Positions 1 to 11,315 are shown, counted from the first letter of the stretch. The stretch is DNA of 64,000 nt from Psychrobacter sp. JCM 18901 (GCF_000586435.1 NZ_BAWH01000010.1:51269-115268); one strand, 5' to 3'. A program made the numbers and translations. The notes: generated from the sequence alone by a model not told the origin.

Positions 1-1
1 C

Positions 2-1654
2 ACGCCCAAAAACTATACCGATTATTATAATAATTTTGATATGGATACACTGCTGTCAGAAATATTTGGCGAGCAGGTAGGTGATCGACTAAATGCTTAT
101 ATGGCTTGCTGTGGTCGTCATGTACGTGACGGCCGCGCTGACAATGCCGCGCTAGTACACGAAGACACGGCAGGCAATATAACGCGCATGAGTTTTGGTG
201 AGCTTGACAAAGCAAGTGCTCAAATCGCTAACTTGCTACAGTCGTATGGGGTAAAAGCGGGCGATAAGGTAGCGACCATGCTACCGCGCACACCTGAATT
301 ACTCACCGTTGTACTAGCAACTTGGCGGATTGGCGCAGTTTATCAGCCGCTATTTACTGCCTTTGGTTATGATTCGATTAAGTATCGAATGGACAAGGCT
401 AATACCAGAGTTGTTTTTACTAATTTAGAAAATCGCGGCAAGTTTGAAGATTTGGCTGAGCAAACCAAAATGGTATTGGTCGGCAGTGTGGAAGATGCCC
501 AGACATGGGGTGACGATCACTATAGCCAGTCTATGGCAGCACAGCCGCAAACGTTTGAACCAGTGACGCTCGATACGGATGTGCCATTCTTGCAAATGTT
601 TACCTCAGGTACCGTGGGCAAATCAAAAGGCGTGAGTGTACCACTAGGGGCGTTATCGGCTTTCTATCTCTACATGCGCTACGCGATTGATTTGCGCGAC
701 GATGATCACTATTGGAATATGGCCGATCCTGGTTGGGCGTATGGATTGTACTATGCAATCACTGGGCCTTTGCTATTAGGTGTCACTACTTATTTCAATG
801 AAGCGGGCTTTGATGCGACCCATACGCGTGACTTTATGGTGCGCCATAAGATTACCAACTTGGCCTCTTCACCAACCGCATTTCGTATGATGAAATCTAG
901 CGGTGTGTTTGAGCATTCACATAACGATGCCAACGCGAAGTTATCTCTACGCTGTGCGAATTCAGCAGGAGAGACACTCAATACCGAAGTGGTCAGCTGG
1001 TTAGAAACCTATTTGGGTTGTCAAGTGAAAGACCAGTATGGACAGACAGAAACGGGTATGACTTGCTGTGCACATCATGCACTGGTACATGAGAGTCCCG
1101 TTGGCTCGATGGGTATGGCGCTACCGGGGCATACGCTTGTCGTATTAGATGATGACATGCAAGTATTGCCTGATGGTGAGCAAGGGCAGTTAGCGGTCGT
1201 GGTCAGTCAGTCACCTGCGTTTTATTTCCGTGGTTATAGCTGGAATGAAAAACAAGCCTTTGTGGATGATTACTATCTGACAGGCGACGTGGTCGAGCGT
1301 CATAGTGACGGCAGCTACTGGTTCTCAGGCCGTGATGATGACATTATTATTACCGCAGGTTACCGCGTAGGGCCTACTGATGTCGAAAATACTGTCTTAG
1401 AGCATGAAGCAGTGGCAGAGTCTGCGGCAGTAGGCGTGCCAGACGAAGTGCGCGGTCACACTATTAAGTCTTATGTGGTACTAAAAGATGGTATCGAAGG
1501 CAGTGAGCAAATCGCCAAAGAAATCCAAGAGCTGGTACGCAAACGCCTATCCACTCATGCGTATCCGCGTGAGGTCGAGTTTGTGACAGAACTGCCGAAA
1601 ACGCCGAGTGGAAAGATTCAACGCTTTTTGTTGCGTAGTCTGTCTGCTGCATAA
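2..1654 (+). CDS. AMP-dependent acyl-CoA synthetase (5' end outside window)
   Basis: ANL-superfamily ligase that activates a carboxylic acid to its acyl-AMP and then its CoA thioester in the cytoplasm. The frame is open back to base 2, so the first visible ATG at 41 is probably internal and the true start lies upstream of the window. Visible motifs are the phosphate-binding loop FTSGTVGKSKGV (near residue 190 from the ATG), DQYGQTETG, the YLTGDV and GRDDDIIITAGYRVGP hinge segments, and the catalytic-lysine motif TPSGKIQRFLLR at the C-terminus. The overall pattern resembles medium-chain or acetyl-type acyl-CoA synthetases; the substrate cannot be fixed. The downstream SDR on the same strand, 72 bp away, fits an acyl-CoA degradation context. 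No frame break is seen. Confidence 0.9.
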   Translation, partial: TPKNYTDYYNNFDMDTLLSEIFGEQVGDRLNAYMACCGRHVRDGRADNAALVHEDTAGNITRMSFGELDKASAQIANLLQSYGVKAGDKVATMLPRTPELLTVVLATWRIGAVYQPLFTAFGYDSIKYRMDKANTRVVFTNLENRGKFEDLAEQTKMVLVGSVEDAQTWGDDHYSQSMAAQPQTFEPVTLDTDVPFLQMFTSGTVGKSKGVSVPLGALSAFYLYMRYAIDLRDDDHYWNMADPGWAYGLYYAITGPLLLGVTTYFNEAGFDATHTRDFMVRHKITNLASSPTAFRMMKSSGVFEHSHNDANAKLSLRCANSAGETLNTEVVSWLETYLGCQVKDQYGQTETGMTCCAHHALVHESPVGSMGMALPGHTLVVLDDDMQVLPDGEQGQLAVVVSQSPAFYFRGYSWNEKQAFVDDYYLTGDVVERHSDGSYWFSGRDDDIIITAGYRVGPTDVENTVLEHEAVAESAAVGVPDEVRGHTIKSYVVLKDGIEGSEQIAKEIQELVRKRLSTHAYPREVEFVTELPKTPSGKIQRFLLRSLSAA

Positions 1655-1726
1655 GTGAATTGGTAAAGTGTCTATAAATATAATAGAAAAATATCTAATA
1701 AGAAGCAAAAATTTAAAGGAATAATC

Positions 1727-2518
1727 ATGCAAGTTAAAGAAAACAGCTTTTTAGTCACAGGCGGTGCATCAGGTTTGGGCGAATCAGTGGCTCGGGCGAT
1801 TGTAGGTCAAGGTGGCAACGTCGTTATCGCTGATTTAAATGAAACTGCTGGACAAGCTCTGGTCGCCGAGTTAGGTGATAGTGCGCGCTTTGTACGCTGT
1901 GATATCACTAACGGTGATGAAGTGCAATCAGCGGTCGAAATGGCAGAATCAGCTTTCGGTGGCCTGCAAGGATCAATCAACTGTGCTGGTATCGTAGTGG
2001 TACAAAAGCTACTGGATCGTGATAACAATCCGGCAGACCTTGAGGCATTTAGCCGTGGGGTCAATATCAATCTGGTCGGCTCATTTAACGTTGCCCGTTT
2101 GGTCGCTGCTAGCATTGCCAAGCGCATAGCGAGTGATGGTAGTGCAGGCGACCATGTAGAGAAGAATGTAGATCAAGGTATTATTATTAATACAGCCTCT
2201 ATCGCTGCCTTTGACGGTCAAGTAGGTCAAGCCAGCTATTCTTCGTCCAAGGCAGGTGTGGTTGGTCTGACCTTGCCACTTGCTCGCGAGCTGGCACGTC
2301 ATGGCATCCGCGTGATGACTATCGCACCAGGTGTCTTTGCTACGCCGATGATGGACAGTATTCCTGAAAAGGCACGCGAACAGTTAGAAGCAGGCGTGCC
2401 ATATCCTAAACGTTTGGGCGATCCCAATGAGTTTGCCAAATTGGTGACTCATATCATCGATAATGCTTATCTAAATGGTGAAGTTATTCGCTTAGATGGT
2501 GCGATTCGCATGGTGTAA
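1727..2518 (+). CDS. SDR family dehydrogenase (3-hydroxyacyl-CoA dehydrogenase type 2-like)
   Basis: Classical short-chain dehydrogenase/reductase of 263 residues, intact. The N-terminal dinucleotide motif is TGGASGLGESVA, the NAG-type motif appears as NCAG, and the catalytic Ser-Tyr-Lys are in NTASIAAFDGQVGQASYSSSK. The dinucleotide is probably NAD(H), because an acidic residue follows beta-2 (IADLN). The insert after residue 100 and the segment PGVFATPMMDSIPEKAREQL resemble the HSD10/3-hydroxy-2-methylbutyryl-CoA dehydrogenase group, so oxidation of a 3-hydroxyacyl-CoA is a reasonable guess. An AAAGGA ribosome-binding site lies 6-7 bases before the ATG. It follows the acyl-CoA synthetase and may be co-transcribed. 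Confidence 0.88.
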   Translation: MQVKENSFLVTGGASGLGESVARAIVGQGGNVVIADLNETAGQALVAELGDSARFVRCDITNGDEVQSAVEMAESAFGGLQGSINCAGIVVVQKLLDRDNNPADLEAFSRGVNINLVGSFNVARLVAASIAKRIASDGSAGDHVEKNVDQGIIINTASIAAFDGQVGQASYSSSKAGVVGLTLPLARELARHGIRVMTIAPGVFATPMMDSIPEKAREQLEAGVPYPKRLGDPNEFAKLVTHIIDNAYLNGEVIRLDGAIRMV

Positions 2519-2629
2519 CAGTCTCGTGAGTGATTCATCACTTTTGCACAAAACGTATCTACAGAATCTGGCATAGTGCTTTGATACATATGATTAATGA
2601 CAAGAAATTAATTATAGGAACCAAAGTCT

Positions 2630-3211
2630 ATGCCATTTTTTTATAGAAAATATTACTCATCAAATGAGCAGCGTACGCCTTGGCTGACCATTATCATTGG
2701 TCTTAGTCTTGCTGCCATTGTCAGCACCAGCGCTATTGCTTATGTCAAAAGCACCTCAAAACCCAAGAATCATATTCCTCCTTCTATAGTGATTGATCGA
2801 GTCTTCGTCGACAAATCAGATCGTGTCTTAAAACTGATGAGCGATGGTAAAGCCATTAAGTCGTATCGTATTGCGCTAGGGGGTAGTCCAGTAGGTCATA
2901 AGCAACAAGAAGGTGATCAGCGTACGCCCGTTGGGGTTTATACATTAGATTATAAGAATGAGAACTCTATTGCGCATCGCTCTATTCATATTAGCTATCC
3001 CAATGATGAGGACAAGGCACGAGCAAAGTCATTAGGGGTCAATCCAGGTGGCGATATTATGATTCATGGGCAAATGAATGGCTTTGGGTATTTGGCATTG
3101 TTTAATCAACGACGCGATTGGACCGATGGTTGTATCGCTGTCACCAATGACGAGATGGATGAGATTATGGCAGCGGTGACACTTGGTACTCCTATTGAAA
3201 TCGTGGAGTAG
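2630..3211 (+). CDS. L,D-transpeptidase family (YkuD fold, YafK-like) with N-terminal membrane anchor
   Basis: 193-residue envelope protein. Residues about 18-40 form a single hydrophobic helix (LTIIIGLSLAAIVSTSAIAY) that would anchor it in the inner membrane, with the YkuD catalytic domain in the periplasm. The catalytic pair is visible as His in IMIHGQM and Cys in WTDGCIAVTNDEM. The TDGC form, rather than SHGC, is typical of the YafK/DpaA branch, whose characterised members cut or make cross-links involving Lpp or meso-DAP. Which reaction this one performs is not determined. A GGAACC site precedes the ATG. Intact, monocistronic. Confidence 0.82.
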   Translation: MPFFYRKYYSSNEQRTPWLTIIIGLSLAAIVSTSAIAYVKSTSKPKNHIPPSIVIDRVFVDKSDRVLKLMSDGKAIKSYRIALGGSPVGHKQQEGDQRTPVGVYTLDYKNENSIAHRSIHISYPNDEDKARAKSLGVNPGGDIMIHGQMNGFGYLALFNQRRDWTDGCIAVTNDEMDEIMAAVTLGTPIEIVE

Positions 3212-3409
3212 CATAGTCGGATTATTATCTAATTTATACTAAGTAAGTGCATTATTCATTAACGTATTTAATGGAGGTTTATCTTTCATTTGCAATAATA
3301 AAATGGCACAACTGATCTACTAACTACCTTTAACTAATATTAACAGCCCCTTTAAATATTATTAATAATAAATATCATTGCTTTAAGTAAGGTTTTATTT
3401 AGTAGTTGT

Positions 3410-3438
3410 CTTGAAATAGATGTATATATACCTTATAT
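3410..3438 (+). promoter_or_regulatory. sigma-32-like heat-shock promoter of clpB
   Basis: The 309-bp gap before clpB contains CTTGAAA (3410-3416), a 14-base spacer, then CCTTATAT (3431-3438). This is close to the sigma-32 consensus CTTGAAA-N13-15-CCCATnT. It lies about 80 bp upstream of the clpB start, and clpB is a classic heat-shock gene. The rest of the gap is AT-rich with nothing else recognised. Confidence 0.65.
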
Positions 3439-3520
3439 AAGTGACAGATAACAGTAGGCACTAGACTAAGATAATCCTTAGAGGTGCTATTGAGAATACC
3501 AATTATAAAAGGATATAGAC

Positions 3521-6118
3521 ATGAGATTTGAGAAGTTTACTCAAAAACTGCAGTCCGCCATTCAAGAAGCACAAAGCCTAGCATTAGGTCGCGATCATAC
3601 AGGTATCGATCCTGTGCATTTGCTCGCCGTGTTGCTACAAGATGAGTCTAATTTATCTATCTGCCAACAAGCAGGTGCTTCTATCCCAGCGCTAAAAAAA
3701 TGGCGTTGCTAAAGCTTTAGATAACCAAGCGACCATTTCGGAACCGACAGGTGACGTCAACCTAAACCCAAACTCGGTCAAAATCTTGAATTTGGCAGAT
3801 CGTCAGGCGCAAAAAGAAGGCGATGATTTTATCGCGACGGAATGGGTGATGTTGGCACTTGCTGAACAGGGCGAAACCAAAAAGATATTTGAAAGTGCAG
3901 GCGTAACGGCAAGCAAGCTAAAAGCTGTGATTGAGCAATTGCGTGGTGATGATACGGTAAATAACCAAAACGCAGAAGATCAGCGTGATGCACTCAATAA
4001 ATACACGATCAACCTGACTGAACAAGCGGAGCTTGGCAAGCTAGATCCAGTGATTGGCCGTGACGAAGAGATTCGCCGTACCATTCAGGTGCTGTCACGC
4101 CGTACCAAGAATAACCCTGTGCTCATCGGTGAGCCGGGTGTCGGTAAGACGGCTATCGTTGAAGGCTTGGCGCAAAAAATCATCAATGGTGACGTGCCAG
4201 AAGGTCTGCGCCGTAAAGAAGTGCTGTCGTTAGACTTAGGCGCACTGATTGCAGGGGCGAAATTCCGCGGTGAGTTCGAAGAGCGTCTCAAAAGCGTATT
4301 GAGTGATTTGGCTAAGCAAGAAGGTAATGTCATCCTATTCATTGATGAGCTACATACGATGGTCGGGGCAGGTAAATCTGAAGGCGCGATGGACGCAGGT
4401 AATATGCTAAAACCTGCATTGGCACGTGGTGAGCTGCATTGTGTCGGGGCGACAACGCTTGATGAATATCGTAAGTACATCGAAAAAGATGCCGCGCTTG
4501 AGCGTCGCTTCCAAAAGGTACTGGTCGATGAGCCAACGGTCGAAGATACCATTGCGATATTACGGGGTCTAAAAGAGCGTTACGAGCTGCATCATGCGTC
4601 GATATTCAAGACAGTGCCATCATCGCTGCTGCGCGCATGAGCCATCGCTATATCACTGACCGTAAGCTACCAGATAAGGCGATTGATTTAATTGATGAAG
4701 CGGCCAGTCGTCTGCGCATGGAGATGGACAGTAAACCTGAATCATTAGGTAAGCTTGATAGCCGTTTGATTCAATTAAAAATGCAGCGTGAAGTGCTCAA
4801 AAATGAAGAGGATGCTGGCGCGCAAGCCGAGCGTAAAGTGCTCGATGCGCAAATAGCAGAATTAGAAAAAGAATACGCTGATCTCAACGAGGTTTGGCAG
4901 GCAGAGAAAGCACTGGTCAAAGGCAGTCAACAGCTAAAAGACGAGCTAGATAAAGCCCGTATTGCGTATGACAAGGCTAGCCGCGAAGGCGATTATGAGA
5001 CCATGAGTAAGCTGCAATACGAAACCATTCCGCAGTTAGAACGACGTATTCATGAGTCTGACTTGGCAGAGCAAAAAGAGCAGACAGGTGAAGGTAGCGG
5101 TGTGAAATTACTACGTAATAAGGTGACAGACAACGAAATCGCCGAAGTGGTTGCGGCCGCGACTGGTATTCCAGTCAGCAAAATGATGCAAGGCGAGCGT
5201 GACAAGATGATCGCAATGGAAGAAAAGCTCCATGAGCGTGTCATTGGTCAAAACGAAGCGGTCGAATCGGTGGCCAATGCGGTACGTCGTAGCCGTGCAG
5301 GATTATCTGATCCCAACCGTCCTTCAGGCTCGTTCTTATTCTTAGGACCTACAGGCGTTGGTAAGACAGAGCTGACCAAATCACTAGCGAACTTCTTATT
5401 TGACTCTGAAGATGCGATCGTACGTATCGATATGAGTGAATATATGGAAAAACACAGTGTCAGTCGTCTTGTAGGGGCACCTCCAGGTTACGTTGGTTAC
5501 GAAGAAGGCGGTACGTTGACTGAAGCGGTACGCCGTAAGCCATATAGCGTCATATTGTTCGATGAAGTGGAAAAAGCGCATCCAGATGTGTTCAACATCT
5601 TGCTACAAGTATTGGACGATGGTCGCTTAACCGATTCGCAAGGTCGGGTGGTAGATTTCAAAAACACCGTCATTATCATGACCAGTAACTTGGGTTCGCA
5701 CAAGATTCAGGAAATGGTTGGCGAAAGTTACGAGGATATTAAAGCGGAAGTAATGGATTCTGTTGGGCAGCATTTCCGTCCAGAGTTCGTCAACCGTATT
5801 GATGAAATCGTAGTCTTCCATCCGCTTGGTATGTCGCAGATGGCAGGTATTGCGGATATTCAACTGGATCGATTACGTCAGCGTATCCAAGAGCGTGAGA
5901 TGGATATTGAGCTGTCAGCAGATGCGATGAATAAATTGGTTGCCGTGGGTTATGACCCTGTTTATGGCGCTCGTCCTTTAAAGCGTGCCATTCAACAAGA
6001 GATCGAAAACCCATTGTCATTGAAACTATTGGCAGGTGATTTTGTCGCTGGTGATATTATCAAAGTCGATGTGGGTGCCGATGACAAGCTAACTTTTGAT
6101 AAGCTTAGAATGAGCTAA
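3521..6118 (+). CDS. clpB: ATP-dependent disaggregase ClpB (two apparent indels)
   Basis: Hexameric AAA+ chaperone that extracts polypeptides from aggregates together with DnaK. The layout is an N-domain starting [20 protein letters not shown]-1 with Walker [10 protein letters not shown] and Walker B LFIDELH, a long coiled-coil M-domain, and AAA-2 with Walker [10 protein letters not shown] and [14 protein letters not shown]; full length is about 865 aa, normal for the family. The reading frame breaks twice: at an A7 run (about 3694-3700) where six A keep the frame, and near 4596 where one G of an expected GG is missing ([21 protein letters not shown] is restored). Because the protein is otherwise perfect, both look like sequencing errors. 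An AAAGGA site precedes the ATG and a strong terminator follows. Confidence 0.93.
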
Positions 6119-6164
6119 TCACATTGGCATCGATGTCTTTATGACCCAACTGTATGTTTAAAAT

Positions 6165-6200
6165 AAACCCCTTATCTACAATCGTAGGTAAGGGGTTTTT
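6165..6200 (+). terminator. Rho-independent terminator after clpB
   Basis: 15-bp stem AAACCCCTTATCTAC / GTAGGTAAGGGGTTT (one G-T pair) with an AATC loop, followed by a T tract, 47 bp after the clpB stop. Confidence 0.88.
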
Positions 6201-6325
6201 ATTTATAAGGAGCGTTTTACGTTACTGTTTTTTTACCATTTCAATATCTCTTAAGTCTTAGGACTATGCTATAACTAAATCAATGAATAATAGTATAAGT
6301 ATCAACTGAATGGAGAAACAGAACG

Positions 6326-7610
6326 ATGACAGCCCATATCGAACGTATAAATATACCTTTAACTTCGCCACTAATCATTGCAGCATTGCTGTTTAGCACC
6401 GCCGCGTGCTCCAATCCTTCAGCAGTAAGTACTAGCAATAATAAAAGTACCGCAACAGAGTCTAAAGAAGTTTCAGCTTCAGATAGCGATACTCAAACCG
6501 CCACACAAACGACCACACAAACAAAGACTAGCAAGCCTGCTTTTACGACTAAAGCAATCGCTACCTTTGATGAGCCTTGGGCTATGACAGCCTTACCCAA
6601 TACAGGTAGTCAAGCACCAAAATTACTGGTGACACAAAAAACAGGTGAGCTATTTATCGTAGATACAGCGACGGGTAATAAGACCAAAATCGAAGGCGTG
6701 CCTACAGTCGCTTACGGTGGTCAAGGCGGCTTAGGCGACATCATCGTGGCTCCAGATTTTGCGACGTCCAATACCGTCTATCTTAGCTACGTGGAAGCAG
6801 GGGCAGGAGTTGATAGCAATAGATTTGGCGCTAAAGTTATCAAAGCGACACTCTCAGGATTAGAGACAACCACACCTACGTTGCAAGATATCACGCCTAT
6901 TTGGGAGCAATCTCCAAAAGTCACGGGGCAAGGTCACTATAGCCATCGCTTATTGTTTTCACCTGATGGACAGTATCTATATATAAGCTCAGGAGAACGC
7001 CAGAAAAAAAGAGCCTGCACAAAATATGAGCATGAATCTAGGTAAGATTATTAGATTGTATGCTGATGGCTCGGTGCCAAAAGACAATCCATTTGTCAAT
7101 GATAGCAATGACATTGCCTCTCAGTTTTGGACAATGGGCAATCGCAATGTGCTCGGCATAAGATTTGATGAAAGCGGCAGGCTTTGGGCAAACGAGATGG
7201 GGCCAAAGGGCGGTGATGAATTTAATCTGATTAAAAAGGCAAAAACTACGGCTGGCCGATTGTATCAAATGGTCGTAATTATTCAGGCACACCAATCCCA
7301 GATCACGACACTCGTCCTGATTTTGAAATGCCCAAAATCACATGGACGCCCGTTATTTCACCGTCATCACTGAGTTTATATACGGCTGGTAGCCACAATG
7401 ACTTTCCAGCATTACAAGGCGATTTTTTTAATCAGTGGTTTATCTTCAAAAGCGCTTATTGTCGTAAGTATCGATGAAGATGATAGTGCTACTGAACGCT
7501 ATCGTTATGACATGGGTGAGCGTGTCCGCAGCGTACTGGCTGTTGATGGGCAGGTCTGGGCATTGGAAGATGGTGATGGTGGACGATTACTCAGATTATT
7601 GCCTAAGTAA
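6326..7610 (+). CDS. PQQ-dependent sugar dehydrogenase-like lipoprotein (three apparent indels)
   Basis: Member of the glucose/sorbosone dehydrogenase beta-propeller family (E. coli YliI/Asd type), which oxidises aldose sugars in the periplasm with PQQ. The N-terminus is a lipoprotein signal with lipobox FSTAAC, followed by a Ser/Thr/Gln-rich linker. Family motifs include [51 protein letters not shown] and [13 protein letters not shown]. The frame breaks three times: A7 at 7004-7010 (six expected), A5 at 7241-7245 (six expected) and one extra base within 7423-7431. Correcting them gives one continuous protein of about 427 aa. Three breaks in one non-essential gene could also mean a pseudogene, but the error signature matches the rest of the window. 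Confidence 0.8.
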
Positions 7611-7776
7611 CATCATGATAAAGCTGCTTTTACATCTGTATTTATGTAGACATTTTAAAAAAACTATCAATCTTATTAGAATAAGTTAAAGGTTTTATCA
7701 AGTTTTATTTTGTAATTGATTGATAGTTAAAGCCTATTTTGTTAAGGTAATATTCCTTAAATTTTGAGACTTGCAC

Positions 7777-9421
7777 ATGGAAGAAGTAAAAGTAGGCAGA
7801 TTAGGACCTTTTCCACGGGTGAGTAAACCTGTGTTTATTACATCGTCACTGTTGATCGTTGGATTTATTATTTTCGGTGCGCTTTTCACTGAAACAGCAG
7901 GGGCAGTTTTTAGTTTTTTTACAGAATTTTATTACCGATAAGTTCGGTTGGTTATTTATTATCTTAGTGAATACAGCGCTCGGGCTTTGCATTTACTTAG
8001 GAATGAGTCGCTATGGTGATATTCGTTTAGGCAATCAAACGGAGCGACCGCAGTACAATCTGTTTTCTTGGATTGGCATGTTGTTCTCTGCGGGTATTGG
8101 TATTGGTCTCGTCTATTGGGGTACAGCGGAGCCGTTGTATCACTTTATGGCACCACCAATGGGCGAGGCCGAAACGGTTGAAGCCGCAAAGCAAGCGATG
8201 AATATCTCATTTATGCATTGGGGTCTACACGCTTGGGGCATCTATACGATTGTGGCACTGTCGTTAGCGTATTTTCATTTTCGTCGCGGTTTGCCTTTAT
8301 CGATTCGCTCAACCTTGTATCCTTTACTTGGCAAAAGAATCTATGGCCGCTGGGGGCATACGGTCGATATCTTGGCCGTGTTTGGTACGATGTTTGGTGT
8401 GGTCACCTCACTCGGGCTTGGAGTGATGCAGATCAATGCGGGACTTGAGAAACTATTTGGCATGCCGAATAGTCTCACTGTACAGTTCGGTTTGATAGCT
8501 TTCATCACAGCGCTAGCAGCAGCTTCAGTCTTGATGGGTTTGGATAAAGGTATTAAGCGTTTAAGTGATATCAATATTGGTTTCACTATCGTCTTATTAG
8601 CGTTTATGGTCATCTTAGGACCAACGCTATTTATCTTTGATAGCTTTATCGAAAACATCGGCAACTATCTGACTGTGATTGTACCTCTAGGTACATGGGG
8701 TGAGTCTTATAGCGGTACAGATTGGCAAAGTAGTTGGACGATATTTTATTGGGCATGGTGGGTAAGCTGGGCACCATTCGTTGGTATCTTTATTGCTCGT
8801 ATCTCTCGTGGCCGTACTATCCGTGAATTTACGCTTGGTGTACTACTGATTCCAATGCTGATTTTGTTCTTCTGGTTTACCACCTTTGGCGGCGTTGCTG
8901 TTCATATGGAGCTTGCTTCTGCTCTGTCAGGTGTTAGCCCAGGATTGGTTGAAGCAGTACAAGCGGATTCTGGTAGCGCAATCTTTAAGCTGGTTGAGTA
9001 CTACCCACTAGCCAAACCGATTACGTTAATGATTGTTGTCATGATTATGCTTTGGTTTGTGACTTCGTCAGATTCGGCCAGTTTTGTGATTGATATGCTG
9101 ACCGCTGGTGGCGATACCAATCCACCAAAGATTCAGCGTTTGTTTTGGGCAACCACAGAAGGCGTTATCGCTGCCATATTGTTAGCGGCTGGTGGATTGT
9201 CTGCTTTGCAGGCAGCTGCCATCGTAGCGGGACTACCGTTTGCCTTAGTGGTCTTTGTCATGATGTATGCGCTACTGCGTGGTTTGAGTCGCGATCGTCT
9301 GATTCTATACAGAGCGCAACAAGGCTTTATTACGGATGAATCAGCAGACCATAACTCAGCGAATGAGTTCGTCGATGAGCATCTGTTAAAAGGACCACCT
9401 AAGATTGTTAAAGGTGACTAA
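7777..9421 (+). CDS. BCCT family betaine/choline-type transporter, copy 1 (one apparent indel)
   Basis: Secondary transporter for quaternary ammonium compounds such as glycine betaine, choline or carnitine; about 547 aa with roughly 12 hydrophobic segments. The BCCT signature SWTIFYWAWW lies near residue 320, followed by SWAPFVG and ARISRGRTIREF; TSSDSASFVIDMLTAGGDTNPP is another conserved stretch. The start is the ATG at 7777 (MEEVKVGRLGPFPRVSKPV), which matches the N-termini of the next two copies. The frame breaks at a T7 run (7914-7920) where six T give SFLQNFITDKFGW. First of three paralogs in tandem; it lacks the duplicated leader found before copies 2 and 3 and ends in its own terminator. 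Confidence 0.9.
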
Positions 9422-9462
9422 GAAGTAGGTAGCATCCAGATAGCTACTTAAGCTTTTGATAG

Positions 9463-9500
9463 AAGAAGCCCCAATTTACTTTTAAATTGGGGCTTCTTAT
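9463..9500 (+). terminator. Terminator after BCCT copy 1
   Basis: Perfect 16-bp stem AAGAAGCCCCAATTTA / TAAATTGGGGCTTCTT with a CTTT loop. Nearly the same hairpin recurs after copy 2, so it was duplicated with the gene. Confidence 0.88.
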
Positions 9501-9540
9501 TGGCTAAAGATATTTAAATTTATTCAGGAAAAATTCAGAT

Positions 9541-9665
9541 TGTTGAAATATTATTGCTGCAATGTTACTGCGATTTCTATACATTCGGCAGTATTTACAT
9601 GGTGTTATATTTAGTGATTCGTTCATACCTTGGTATGGTTACGCTCTTTTTTTGGGGATATACCT
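9541..9665 (+). repeat. Duplicated leader/promoter region, copy A (upstream of BCCT 2)
   Basis: About 125 bp directly before the second BCCT gene that recur before the third (11430-11558) at close to 90 percent identity by eye, including identical stretches such as TTTCTATACATTCGG, GTTCATACCTTGGTATGGTT and GGGGATATACCTATGG. It holds the ribosome-binding site (GGGGATA) and a CATACC-TT-GGTATG palindrome at 9624-9637. The gene and its regulatory leader were therefore copied together. Confidence 0.85.
9624..9637 (+). promoter_or_regulatory. CATACC-TT-GGTATG palindrome in BCCT 2 leader
   Basis: A perfect 6+2+6 inverted repeat 28 bp before the start codon. It could be a repressor operator, or in RNA a CUUG-tetraloop hairpin. 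It is conserved exactly in the second leader. The regulator is unknown. Confidence 0.5.
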
Positions 9666-11315
9666 ATGGATCATGTAAAAGTTGGCAGGTTAGGCCCTTT
9701 CCCGCGGGTAAGTAAACCGGTTTTTTTAACTTCAGCATTACTTATTATTATATTTATTGTTCTTGGCGTTTTTTTTACTGAATCTGCCGGTACGTTGTTC
9801 AGTTTTCTACAAGGCTTTATTACCGATAAATTTGGTTGGTTTTTCATTATTCTCGTTAATGTGGCCTTAGGACTTTGTGTTTATTTGTCTATGAGCCGTT
9901 ATGGCGATATTCGTCTTGGTGCTCAAACTGAGACACCACAGTACAGTCTATTTTCGTGGATCGGTATGCTGTTCTCTGCTGGCATCGGTATTGGACTTGT
10001 CTACTGGGGTACAGCAGAGCCTTATATCACTTTATGGCACCGCCACTCGGTGAAAAGGAAACGATAGAAGCCGCCAAACAGGCGATGAATATTACCTTTT
10101 TACATTGGGGCTTGCATGCTTGGGCATTGTACGCAATTGTAGCGCTATCTTTAGCTTATTTCCATTTTCGCCGTGGCTTACCACTATCGATTCGCTCAAC
10201 CCTTTATCCTATATTGGGTAAAAAAATATATGGCTCGTGGGGTCATGCCGTTGATATCTTAGCCGTATTCGGTACGATGTTTGGTGTGGTGACGTCACTC
10301 GGTCTTGGTGTTATGCAAATTAACTCAGGGCTTGAGAAGTTATTTGGTATTCCTAATAATCTCACAATACAAATTGCTCTGATTGCCTTTATTACTGCTT
10401 TAGCCGCCTGTTCTGTCATGATGGGCTTGGATAAGGGTATCAAGCGTCTAAGCGATGTAAACATCGGTCTAACGGCTATTCTACTTGGCTTTATGGTCGT
10501 CTTAGGGCCGACGCTTTTCATTTTTGATAGCTTCCTAGAAAATATCGGCAACTATCTTTCAGTGGTTGTGCCATTAGGTCTGTGGGGAGAGTCTTATGAA
10601 GGTGAGGCAAACTGGCAGTCAGCATGGACGATATTTTATTGGGCATGGTGGGTAAGTTGGGCACCATTTGTCGGCGTGTTTATTGCTCGTATCAGCGTGG
10701 TCGTACGATTAGAGAGTTCGTACTTGGGGTATTACTTATCCCCATGACCATATTGTTCTTTTGGTTTTCAACTTTCGGCGGTGTTGCTATTCATATGGAG
10801 CTGCTCGCTGCTATTGATCCAGCGTTGGTTAGTCCTGGACTGGTCGAGGCGGTACAAACAGATTTTGGTAGTGCCATTTTTAAATTGGTTGAGTACTATC
10901 CCTTGGCGCAGCCCATCACATTTATGATTGTGATTATGATTGTATTGTGGTTCGTGACCTCATCAGATTCAGCAAGTTTTGTCATTGATATGCTGACCGC
11001 AGGTGGTGATACCAATCCGCCAAAGATTCAACGTTTATTTTGGGCAAGCACTGAAGCGTCATTGCTGCTGTTTTGTTAGCTGCTGGTGGATTGAGCGCGT
11101 TACAAGCAGCTGCTATCGTAGCAGGACTGCCATTTGCTTTGGTTATATTTGCCATGATGTATGCGCTACTGCGTGGTTTGAGTCGCGATCGACTAATACT
11201 ATATAGAGCGCAGCAGCACTATATTACTGAAGAGTCAGCAGATCACAACTCGGCAGATGAATTTGCTGATGAGCATCTACTAAAAGGACCACCCAAGATT
11301 GTTAAAGGTGACTAA
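9666..11315 (+). CDS. BCCT family betaine/choline-type transporter, copy 2 (three apparent indels)
   Basis: Paralog of the preceding transporter, about 550 aa, starting MDHVKVGRLGPFPRVSKPV at 9666; an upstream in-frame ATG at 9630 is unlikely because GGGGATA sits just before 9666. It has the BCCT signature SWTIFYWAWW and the C-terminal ALLRGLSRDRLILYRAQQ. Single missing bases break the frame near 10020 (TAEPLYHF expected), 10696 (ARISRGRTIREF, CC read as C) and 11056 (STEGVIAAVL, GG read as G). All three are deletions, and the protein aligns with copies 1 and 3 throughout once restored. Substrate not determinable. Own leader and terminator, so it is its own transcription unit. Confidence 0.88.

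Noticed and set aside
3521..6118. Interpretation of clpB as three separate genes (N-domain, AAA-1, AAA-2)
   Set aside because: Correcting one extra A and one missing G restores a perfect ClpB; there are no start sites for separate products.
9630..9665. Longer N-terminus for BCCT copies 2 and 3 (MVWLR.. upstream of MDHVKVG)
   Set aside because: The ribosome-binding site GGGGATA lies inside this extension and copy 1 begins at the equivalent of MDHVKVG.
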